From assembly GCA_030267565.1 (NCBI GenBank), contig BRXU01000010.1:3220501-3284500 (forward strand): a DNA stretch of 64,000 nucleotides, written 5' to 3'. This DNA comes from Pleodorina starrii. Lineage: Eukaryota > Chlorophyta > Chlorophyceae > Chlamydomonadales > Volvocaceae. Under the pieces are notes generated by a model. It was not told the DNA's origin. It saw nothing but the letters and a program-made list of their open reading frames with translations, and did not search any database. Below are positions 13,235 to 22,400 of the stretch, piece by piece; within the stretch, counting starts at the first letter, position 1; each line of letters begins with the position of its first letter. The position numbers were made by a program, and so were the translations under genes.

Positions 13235-14379
13235 GGGCGGGGCCCCAGCGCGAAGCGCCCAGGGGGGCCCCGCCCTGTAGGATTGCCCATGTCCGTGTGC
13301 CCGTGTGCCCGTGTGCCCGTGTGCCCGTGTGCCCGTGGGACGGTGGAAGTAATTGGACAAGTTCAGACTTTCGGGCAACGGAAAGTCTGCATAAGTAATA
13401 GATTACATTCTTTATTGAATTTATTATTGGAACCCAACCTCGTATGAGTAAAAGCCAGTTTGGCAGTCTCCATGGACCGAGGCCGAGGTCAAACCAACAC
13501 CTCTCGGCCTATAATTACTTCCAGAAGATTCATCGTTCCTTACAGTGGAATTCTGACATGACGGCGTGAAAAGAATCTTCGTTTCGGCAAGCAACCAACT
13601 ATGTTTGCATTGCGAACATACATTCTTCCCGCGACCACACCACAGCAGCTCTGCTTGCCGGTCCGACCGACTTGAAGCACATTTCTATTACAAAGGTTGC
13701 AAGGAGCAAACCATGAGGGGCAAACTGTTGGTTGTTGGACGCCAAGCCGCCAATGCACGCACGATGCGGCGCTCTTCTGCGGGCCGCCCGACAAGTCCAG
13801 TCGGCAACCTAGGGGGCTTCTACAGTCCTGTCCTAATGTTAATGTTGTCAAGCCTGCTCTACCATACGGCGGATACTTCGGTAGCGAAGCCTGTGCACTC
13901 TCGTCGGCAACTGCACGTCGTCGCGACCCTCGCAAACAGTTCCGCTGTCCTTCTATTGGCAAGTCAGCCTGCGTGATATGTGAATGATACACTCCACGTC
14001 TACTGTCATGTTCCTTAAGCCAATGCGCTCGCGGGAAGAGTTGCACAGTGCCGAGACGGAGCGCGATGCTGAACATGGGGTGGATTGCTCAAGCCGCAGG
14101 CATTTCGGATATAAAGCTCTGGCTGTCTATCAGCAGGACTGTTAGGACACTCTCACACTTGACGCCCTCGCCGCTCGCTTTGGAAATGATGCCGTATTTC
14201 GATCGATGCGCTCATGCACCCGGCGGAATGACGTGATTCGTGCGGCGCCGGCAGGCCTTGCTGACGACTCCGCAAGCAGGCATTTCGGGGATAAAGCTCT
14301 GGCTATATATCAGCAGGACTGTCCACACTTTCGCCCTAGCACTCAACTTAACCCGTACGGATTGAACGGGGCCCCGCCC
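13235..14379. mobile_element. Repeat element copy A, 12-bp terminal inverted repeats
   Basis: Begins GGGCGGGGCCCC and ends GGGGCCCCGCCC, its exact reverse complement. The first 41 bases themselves form a GC-rich stem-loop (the same 12-mer pair at 13235-13246 and about 13264-13275). A minisatellite built on GTGTGCCC follows. A head-to-tail relative starts at 14385 after TTTTT. The interior holds no recognisable transposase, so it is probably non-autonomous or decayed. Family unknown. Confidence 0.75.
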
Positions 14380-14384
14380 TTTTT

Positions 14385-15573
14385 GGGCGGGGCCCCAGCG
14401 CGAAGCGCCCAGGGGGGCCCCGCCCTGTAGGATTGCCCATGTCCGTGTCTGGGTTCTGGGTTCTGGGTTCTGGGTTCTGGGTTCTGGGTAATTGGACAAG
14501 TGCAGACTTTCGGCCAACGGAAATTCTGCAGAAGTAAAAGATTACATTCTTTATTGCACGGTAAATTTATTATTGGAACCCAACCTCGTATGAGTAAAAA
14601 CCAGTTTGGCAGTCTCCATGGACCGAGGCCGAGGTCAAACCAACACCTCTCGGCCTATAATTAATTCCAGAAGATTCATCGTTCCTTAAGGTGGGATTCT
14701 GACATGACGGCGTGAAATGAATCTTCGTTTCGGCAAGCAACCAACTGTGTGTGCATTGCGAACATTCTTCCCGCGACCACACCACAGCAGCTCTGCTAGC
14801 CGGTCCGATCGTCTTGACGCATATTGCTATTACAAAGGTTGCAAGGTGCAAACCATGAGGGGCAAAATGCTGGTTGTTGGACGCCAAGCCGCCGATGCAC
14901 GCACGATGCAGCGGTCTTCTGCGGGCCGCCCAACAAGGGGCCGCCCAACAAGGGGCCGCCCAACAAGGGGCCGCCCAACAAGGGGATGGACTTCTACATT
15001 CCCTGTCCTAATGTTAAAGCAGTCAAGCCTCCTCTAGGGCGAATACCTCAGTAGCGAAGCCTGTGCACTCTCGTCGGCGACTGCACGTCGTCGCAACCCT
15101 CGCAAACAGTTCCGCTGTCCTTCTATCTATTGGCAAGTCAGCCTGCGTGATGTGTAAATGATACACTCCATGTCTACTGTCAAGTAACTTCAGCCAATGC
15201 GCTGGCCGGAAGAGTTGCACAGTGCCGAGACGGCGCGCGATGCTAAACATGGGTCGGATTGCTGAAGCCGCAGGCATTTCAGGTATAAAGCTCTGGCTGC
15301 CTATCAGCAGGAATGTCGACACTCTCACAGTTGACGCCCTCGCCGCTCGCTTTGGAAATGCCGTATTTCGGTCGATGCGCACATGCGCTCATGCACCCGG
15401 CGGGATGGCGCGCTTCGCGCGGCGCCGGCAGGCCTTGCTAACGACTCGGCTAGCAGGCAGTTCGGGAAAAAGCTCTGGCTGTCTATCAGCAGGAATGTCG
15501 ACACTCTCACACTTGACGCCCTCGCTGCCCTAGCACTCAACTTAACCCGTACGGATTTAGTGGGGCCCCGCCC
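14385..15573. mobile_element. Repeat element copy B, tandem with copy A
   Basis: Same ends and largely the same interior as copy A, offset by 1150 bases. It differs by its own short arrays: five or six units of GGGTTCT at 14447-14490 and four units of a 15-base repeat (AACAAGGGGCCGCCC) at about 14930-14990. It is followed by TTTTT and then the 34-base direct repeat. Confidence 0.75.
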
Positions 15574-15578
15574 TTTTT

Positions 15579-15646
15579 CCGGCTTCAAGGAAGCCGACAC
15601 CAACCCCTTGTTCCGGCTTCAAGGAAGCCGACACCAACCCCTTGTT
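15579..15646. repeat. Two tandem 34-base units after copy B
   Basis: Each unit begins CCGGCTTCAAGGAAGCCG, itself an inverted repeat, and ends CCCCTTGTT. A third similar unit follows the partial element copy at about 17980-18012, so this unit travels with the right end of the element. Confidence 0.9.
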
Positions 15647-15699
15647 ATCCCTTCGGTAAGGTGACAGTCCCGCCGTGGATGGGTGAGGTGCGCTGGGGG

Positions 15700-16300
15700 C
15701 GTGAGCGCATGACCCATGGGTCATATGTGACCACGCATTGTCATCATCACGGCCTAACCGGCCCTGACGTTTCCAGCAGGTTTTGAGCTAATTTGGCGCT
15801 GCGTGATTTGTCGCACGGCATGTGCCCATGTGCCCATTTTGCTCATCAAGAATTTCGCGCGGGGCAGTTCACTCGGGGAACGGCCCAGTCATACAGCGCT
15901 ATCCGGGTCATGAACCCGTTCATGAACCCAGTCATGCGGCCAGTCATGAAGTGCCTGCAGTCATGAAGTGCTAGTCATAGATGTGTTCATGTTGTGCACT
16001 GGTCATGTTGGGCAGTCATGCCCCGGGTCATGAGATGGGTCATGCAGTCGGTGCGCCATGGGCTGCATAAGATGACTGGAACTGGTCATGGAAAACAACA
16101 ATCATGACCACATTCATGACCACAGTCATGACCCAATTTCATGACTGGCTGGACTCAATTTATGACTGGCAGGTGCCTACATGACGGTTTCCAGTCATGT
16201 TGCGCACTGTAAGTTGTTCATGAACTCGGCCATGAATGCGGTCATGATCTGCATCATCATACGCACATGACCATGGACTGTCATATTACGCTTACATTAC
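15700..16300. repeat. Dense cluster of TCATG/CATGA motifs
   Basis: Around 25-30 copies of TCATG or its complement lie within 600 bases, mostly as GTCATG or CATGAC, the halves of palindrome GTCATGAC. The first half is dominated by the GTCATG orientation and the later half by CATGAC. Spacing is irregular, unlike a tandem repeat, which suggests repeated binding sites. No gene is seen. Confidence 0.9.
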
Positions 16301-16470
16301 ATGACTGCCGTACAGTCCAACATGACCAAAACCGGTCATTGCGCGCGTGCACCCCATGACTGCCGTACAGTCCAACATGACCAAAACCGGTCATTGCGCG
16401 CGTGCACCCCATGACTGCCGTACAGTCCAGCATGACCAAAACCGGTCATTGCGCGCGTGCACCCCATGAC
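16301..16470 (+). repeat. 55-bp tandem repeat, three copies plus a partial fourth
   Basis: Units start at 16301, 16356, 16411 and 16466, each opening ATGACTGCCGTACAG. The copies are almost identical. Each contains one CATGAC and one GTCAT motif, continuing the preceding cluster. Confidence 0.95.
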
Positions 16471-16756
16471 TGCGTTACAGCCAACAGCTAATAAGATCCT
16501 CCTTCCGTTAAATCGCGCGCGTCATCGATTGCGTCTTCGATTCCGCCGGACACGGACCAACGTTGTCGGGCCCAGTCGGGCCTCACGTTTGCATTGTATA
16601 AAAGGCAAGGGTATAGCGCCTATAGCTACTGATGAGGTGAAGCGTAAAATAGCATCGCAGCGCTCAGCTGCGGACTGCGAGGTCACTCAAGTCGCGGTTC
16701 GCTTCGAGCGGGCTCAGCAGCCGCGACATGGCGGCAGCAGGCTCTCCGAAAACTGG

Positions 16757-17797
16757 CTGATGCCGATCCTGTGGACCGAACGGCTCGTGGCCGAGGTTGC
16801 GTGCCAGTTGGACGACATTCAGGATTGGAGGCTTGTCGGCGACGCCGCGCACGCTTTCACTCTGGGAAAAAGGGGGGGTCAAAACTTCGTATTTTTGGCC
16901 TCCCGACTTCGTATTTGGGCTTCGTATTATCTGGGCCTGACTTCGTATCCACTTCGTATATTTCACAGGATACGAAGTGGATACGAAGTCACAACGAAGT
17001 CTATTATTGTCACTCGAACACGAAGTTCGTATCTGGCTGTATGGAAAAAGGTCCCCAATTAGGAAGTTTGTATTTCTGCTTCGAACGAAGCTTTGTTAAG
17101 AAGCGTGTCCTGGGTGTTTCCCATATACGAAGTGTGTCACAGATGGGGGTGGTAAGAACCACCGTTCAGTTGAGTGGATGCACCAGTTGCACTGGGGATC
17201 CTTTATTACAATGGGCCAAGCCTTACCTGGCCGCAAAGCTCCCTGCCTGGCAACCTGGGGCACAAGGAAAACGAAAACGCTGCTGAAAGGCGAGGCCCTG
17301 GCCACATCTGGAGGCGAGACCCTGCAAGCCCAACATCATGAACATGATATTCAGCATCACACAAAGGAAAGCACGTGGCGCGGCTGGCGCTGCTGCTGCC
17401 GCTGAGTCGGTGGCAAGACCTGGGGCCGAACTGGGTCGACTGGATCTTTACGGTTTTGAAATCGTTAAAGGGAACTTTCAACCAACTACATTCGGTCTAC
17501 GAGACCTCAGCGGCGGCGGCCCCCGGCTGTGGTCTCACACGTAGACCGAAGGTAGATGGTTGAACGTTTTCTGTAACAACTTCAAAAGCTCAAAGATCCA
17601 GTCGACCCAGTTCGGCCCCAGGTCTTGCCACCGACTCAGCGGCAGCAGCAGCGCCAGCCGCGCCACGTGCTCCAAGATGGCGCTGTCACGGAAAGCGTGC
17701 GCGGCGTCGCCGACAAGCCTCCATCCAATCCTGAATGTCGTCCAGCTGGCACGCAAGCCCGGCCACGAGCCGTTCGGTCCGCAGGATCGGCATCGGC
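16757..17797. repeat. Inverted duplication of an unidentified protein fragment, left arm interrupted
   Basis: The left arm (16757-16861 and 17371-17506) is the reverse complement of 17531-17797, with a 24-base loop at 17507-17530. The right arm on the minus strand reads as a coherent fragment: TERLVAGLACQLDDIQDW, then a 4-base insertion shifting frame, then RLVGDAAHAF and LLLPLSRWQDLGPNWVDW. The left arm has the same protein on the plus strand but is split by about 510 bases (16862-17370). The fragment's family is not recognised. It has the look of decayed transposon or gene-fragment sequence. Confidence 0.85.
16862..17370. mobile_element. Insert with TTCGTAT/ATACGAA motif cluster
   Basis: About ten copies of ACTTCGTAT or its complement lie within 16885-17135, including a perfect 11-bp inverted pair CCACTTCGTAT / ATACGAAGTGG at 16949-16959 and 16970-16980 with a 10-base spacer. 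It separates two parts of a protein fragment that are contiguous in the other arm, so it is probably inserted DNA. It replaces about 20 bases present there. No open frame with a recombinase motif is seen. Confidence 0.6.
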
Positions 17798-17799
17798 GG

Positions 17800-17974
17800 G
17801 ATGACGCGGTTTGCGCGGCGCCGGCAGGCCTTGCTGATGACTTCGCTAGCAGGCATTTCGGGAATAAAGCTCTGGCTGTCTTTCAGCAGGAATGTCGACA
17901 CTCTCACACTTCACGCCATCGCCGCCCTAGCACTCAACTTAACCCGTACGGATTGAATGAACGGGGCCCCGCCC
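17800..17974. mobile_element. Partial third copy of the 12-bp-end element (right end only)
   Basis: Matches the last part of copies A and B (GCGCGGCGCCGGCAGGCC onward) and ends with GGGGCCCCGCCC at 17963-17974, then TTTTT and the CCGGCTTCAAGG unit. The left end is missing. Confidence 0.8.
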
Positions 17975-18032
17975 TTTTTCCGGCTTCAAGGAAGCCGACA
18001 TCAAGCCCTTGTCTGATTCGATACCGTTTACG

Positions 18033-18061
18033 GGCTCCGGCCTATACGTGGATAACCCCCC
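18033..18061 (+). repeat. Dispersed intronic motif, copy in intergenic DNA
   Basis: Same core as at 7462. This copy is preceded by TTTACGG, resembling the TTCACGG seen at 35911. Confidence 0.85.
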
Positions 18062-19417
18062 CTGCAAGGGCCGCTGCCCGGCTGTCGGCCCCTTTCACGC
18101 CACGTCGCGCCTCGGCCCGCAGTCCGCGGCGCCCGCACTGCAGGCAAGGGGCTGCTTCGATCGGCCATGATCTGATGATCGTCGGTTGGTAAGTTGGGCC
18201 TACTTGGACGCTGCAGGAGGAGCTGTGCTGGCGACAGCAGCAGCAACAGCCAGGACACAAATCGCAAAACGCACGTGCAGAGTCGAGTGCAACGGCCTTG
18301 CAAGACCTTACAAGACCAAAGGCCTCGCCTGCGGGACTGCGGGTGAGTGCACAGACGCGAATGCAGCCGGCCTCCGTCACCAGCGGGGTCACCAGCTGAT
18401 CTGCCTGCGGGATCTCACCGGCTGATCTTGGGCGCCTGCCTGGGGCGCCTCGGGCCCCCTCCTCCTCCACCAGGGGAACCCCTCGCCGCCGCTGCGGGCC
18501 CCCCCCCTCCCCCTGCGCCAGCGGGCTCTGGGTTGCCCCCGTCCCTCCGCTACGGTATCTTACTTACTACCACCACCACCCCTCCAACACACACACTCAC
18601 ACACACACCCTGCACCGCCTCCTGCAGGAACTCTTGGAGCCTGTGGTTGGTGGCTCCTGTTTCCTGTCCCCTGCCCCTGCCCGCTCCCCCTTCCGAAAGG
18701 AAGCAACAATGCGACAACGCGCTTCCACCGTGTCCTGTAAGCGCTACACCCTAGTAGACCGAACCACAGTGCACCAACGGCCAGCTGCTGGGTGCTGGCC
18801 CGTCGGCTTTATCCTTCTAGAGTCTGTACTTTGTAGACCACCCACTCTTAAGTCTTAACAACCACACCCTACACCGAACCGTATCTTCCGGAGGGATCGC
18901 CAGCGGACAAGCGGAACAAGATTGCGTCTCAAACAACGCATGAAATCTGTCGCATGGAAAATGCCATGGCGCACGCTGCATGGCACAGGTCGGCACACAT
19001 TACGGCAGTACGGCACTTCACGGCAGTACGGTACTTCACGGCAGCACGGTACTGAGCGGCAGTGCAGTACTGAGCGGCAGTGCGGATCGCAATTCTTCCC
19101 CACACCCGCACCCCTCCTCCCTGCCATTCTTCAGATCTCCTCCCGCTCATCTGCTCCCCACGTCAGCGACTCGGCGACAATTTCAACCGGGTGTGTCGTA
19201 CTTACCAGCACTTCCACCTTCCCACCACTTCCAGAGTCCAACCGTCCAAATCCATCCACCCGAAATCCCGAATCCATCCGCCGCCATTTTTTAAAATGGA
19301 TTCCCAAACACACTCGGGGCGGCGGCGACGAAGCCCTCCTCTCAGTCCTTGTCGTATTGGTGGCGGGACTGACGGCGGCGGCGGTGGTGGTGGTGGTGGT
19401 GGCGGCGGCGGTGGCGC
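18062..19417. other. 3' flank of the DHA kinase gene; no gene seen
   Basis: Downstream of the kinase stop. It contains CA-rich tracts near 18585-18610 and about five units of an imperfect 18-base repeat built on CGGCAGTACGGTACTTCA at 19008-19090. No coding signal apart from chance frames. Confidence 0.55.
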
Positions 19418-22400
19418 TCATTCCTTGAGCGACTGGGCCACTGCCCGCAGCCACACCGCCGCCGCCCGCGCCCCCGGGTCCGTAACCTCCGCCAGTACCT
19501 CACGCGGAATGTACGACGCTCGTCCCGCCGTGGCCGCCATGCCGCGCGTCGCCTCCGCGCCCGCCTCCGCCGCCGCGGCCGCCGCCTCTACCGCTGCCGC
19601 CGTGTCGGCGCCTGTGTGTGGGAGGAGGGCAAGCAACGCAGGGGTGGCGCGAGGTGGAACGGAAACGGACTGTTCGCGCTGGTGGTGGTGATTTGGGGTG
19701 GCTTCGTTCGTCTCTTGCATTCGTGTCTAAAACACGTGCGAGTTGGAGGGACGGATTGCGGGCCGAAAGTGAAGCGGTGCAGGTGCGGTGTGGTGCATGG
19801 AAGGGGTCGCTGAGATCTGTCGGGTCTCCATCTCTCGGAGGGGGAGGGGGAGGGGGAGGGGGAGGGGGAGGGGGAGGGGGAGGGGGAGGGGGAGGGGGAG
19901 GGGGAGGGGGAGGGGGAGGGGGAGGGGGAGGGGGAGGGGGAGGGGGAGGGGGAGGGGGAGGGGGAGGGGGAGGGGGAGGGGGAGGGGGAGGGGGAGGGGG
20001 AGGGGGAGGGGGAGGGGGAGGGGGAGGGGGAGGGGGAGGGGGAGGGGGAGGGGGAGGGGGAGGGGGAGGGGGAGGGGGAGGGGGAGGGGGAGGGGGAGGG
20101 GGAGGGGGAGGGGGAGGGGGAGGGGGAGGGGGTCAGGACTCACCGGTCGGGCCGAGCGCTCAGGGAATGGGTGTCGTGGGGAGAATGGGGCAGTGCGGGG
20201 CCCCGGAAGCAATTTACCCATCCACCGAGACGGCCCGCCCCCGCCCGACGCACGCACACCGTTATGAAATGTACGGCAAACCCAACCCTCTCACCCGCTT
20301 CGAGGCTGGCGGCGAGCGCGTCGCGCGCCGGCAGCAGAGCGTCCAACATCGTACGGCAGCCCACGTCCGCGCGTCCGTACTTTTGTACGGCCGCGAGGCC
20401 CGCGCACAGCGCATCTGACCAATCCTTGGGGCTGATGTCGTACACCGGGCAGGACTGAGCCGTTGTGGGGGCGGCAAGGGGAGAAGGAAGGAAGGAAGTG
20501 GGGAGGGAGGGGGAGGGATTTCGTCCGGTGGGTTGGGTGGGTTTTGTCGTACCATCATCGAACCGAGCGGGAATCCATAATCGGCGGATCGGGCGGTTGG
20601 CGTGCCGAGGGGTCATGATGTGTATGGCAATACGGCAATACGGGAGTACGGGAATGGCGGACGGTTCCACGGTCTCTCTCTCGATGCGACCGTAATAGGA
20701 GGTGGTTGGAACGCGTCTGCAGCCATTGGTGATGGTGATGGTTGTGGTGACCGGCCCCCTTTTCCCCCGCCCTTCTTGGCCGCCCTCCCCGAACCCAAAG
20801 TGCACGTGCCACCTTCCAAACGACGCACCACACTAGCACGACACCCCAACTTGCCGTACCTTGAGATGGCGGGCGGCCGCAGTAATCAGAATGTCGTACA
20901 GCGCGCCGCTGCTGCCGCCCACCGCGCCGCGAACGCACCGGGCGAGCTGCATCAGTCAACGGTCAACGGTCAGCGGCGGCGAAAGGTACATTGCGGCCGG
21001 AAACATACGGGGAGACCAGCGCGGTGGGGAAGATGAGCAACCGCACAACAACATACATTTGCAAACACACCCACACCCACACCCACACCCACACCCACAC
21101 CCACACCCACACCCACACCCACACCCACACCCACACCCACACCCACACCCACACCCACACCCACACCCACACCCACACCCACACCCACACCCACACCCAC
21201 ACCCACACCCACACCCACACCCACACCCACACCCACACCCACACCCACACCCACACCCACACCCACACCCACACCCACACCCACACCCACACCCACACCC
21301 ACACCCACACCCACACCCACACCCACACCCACACCCACACCCACACCCACACCCACACCCACACCCACACCCATACACCGACTCACCTGTTGAGCCGCCG
21401 TGGCAGGGGCGTACAGCGCCATTCCCCCACCGCCACCCCCGCCCTCGTCCAGCTGCCTCAGAAGGGCGGAGGCGGCGGCGGCCAGTGTCGTACCGCAGTC
21501 GCCGTCCCCCACCTGGCCACCATGAAGGCGGCGGCGGGGGGGGGAAGGGGGGGGGAGGGGGGGAGGGTATCCGCGGATAGGCCGGAGCCGATGAAGGGGG
21601 GCCGGGAGGGGAAAGGGGGCGGTTGCGGTTGCGGTTGTGGTTGGGTATCTATATTTGTGACAGTTTGTCCGTTGGCCGGTAGTCAGTTTAACGGGCAGTT
21701 GACGGTTACCGTTGGTCAGCACTGGTGGTGGTGGTGGTGGTGGTGGTGCACAAAAGAGGGTGCGCATGCGGGAAGGTTTCGCAGAAGTCCCAGGCCCCAG
21801 CCGGCCAACGGCAAGAGGTGCATAACGGTATGCTAACGGCAACCCTAACGGTTACGGCAACGGTGGGGGTTGGGACGAACACGTACCTTGGCATCCAGCT
21901 CGTCCAGTTCCGGAGCCGCCGCCAAGACCGCCTCCGCCGCCGCCCGCAGCGCCCGACCCAACGCAGCGCCGGGCTTGGGCTTCGGCGGCGGCGGCGGCGG
22001 TGGCGGCGGTGGCGGCGGCGGAGCCTCCTCCTCCTCATCCGACGACGACGACGAGGAGGAGGAGCCCGACTTCCGCCGCCGCGGCAGCGGCGGCGGCGGC
22101 GGCGGCGACGGCGGCGGCTGCTTCTCCTCCTCGGGCGGCGGCGGCGGTACCTCAATGCCGTCGCTGCCGTGCGGCAACGGCGCGGGCACGTCGTCGTACG
22201 ACGACGGGTCGTACGGCCCCGGTACGTCGGTGTGGCTGCCACCGCCACCGCCGCCTGCCCATCCCGGCGCATTGGTGGGCGCGTCGAGCAACTCCAACAG
22301 CTCGTCCCAACCGTACGGCGGTTGCTGCTGCTGCTCGTCCGCCTCCTCCAGATCGTACGACAGCAGCGTCAGCGACGCGCCCGCCATGTCCAGCGACGTC

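Noticed and set aside
16301..16480. CRISPR array
   Set aside because: The 55-base units are contiguous tandem copies with no unique spacers, in a eukaryotic genome.
16949..16980. A genuine loxP or Cre-type site
   Set aside because: Half-site length and a 10-base spacer differ from loxP, several unpaired copies surround it, and no recombinase gene is nearby.
16457..17062. 201-residue plus frame as an intact gene
   Set aside because: It joins the 55-bp array, a duplicated fragment and the inserted motif cluster; the fragment is interrupted relative to the other arm.
19618..21842. Long Gly, Gly-Arg, His-Pro, Val-Trp or Cys-Gly frames over the hexanucleotide arrays
   Set aside because: Artefacts of the arrays, which lie in introns of the DHA kinase gene on the minus strand.
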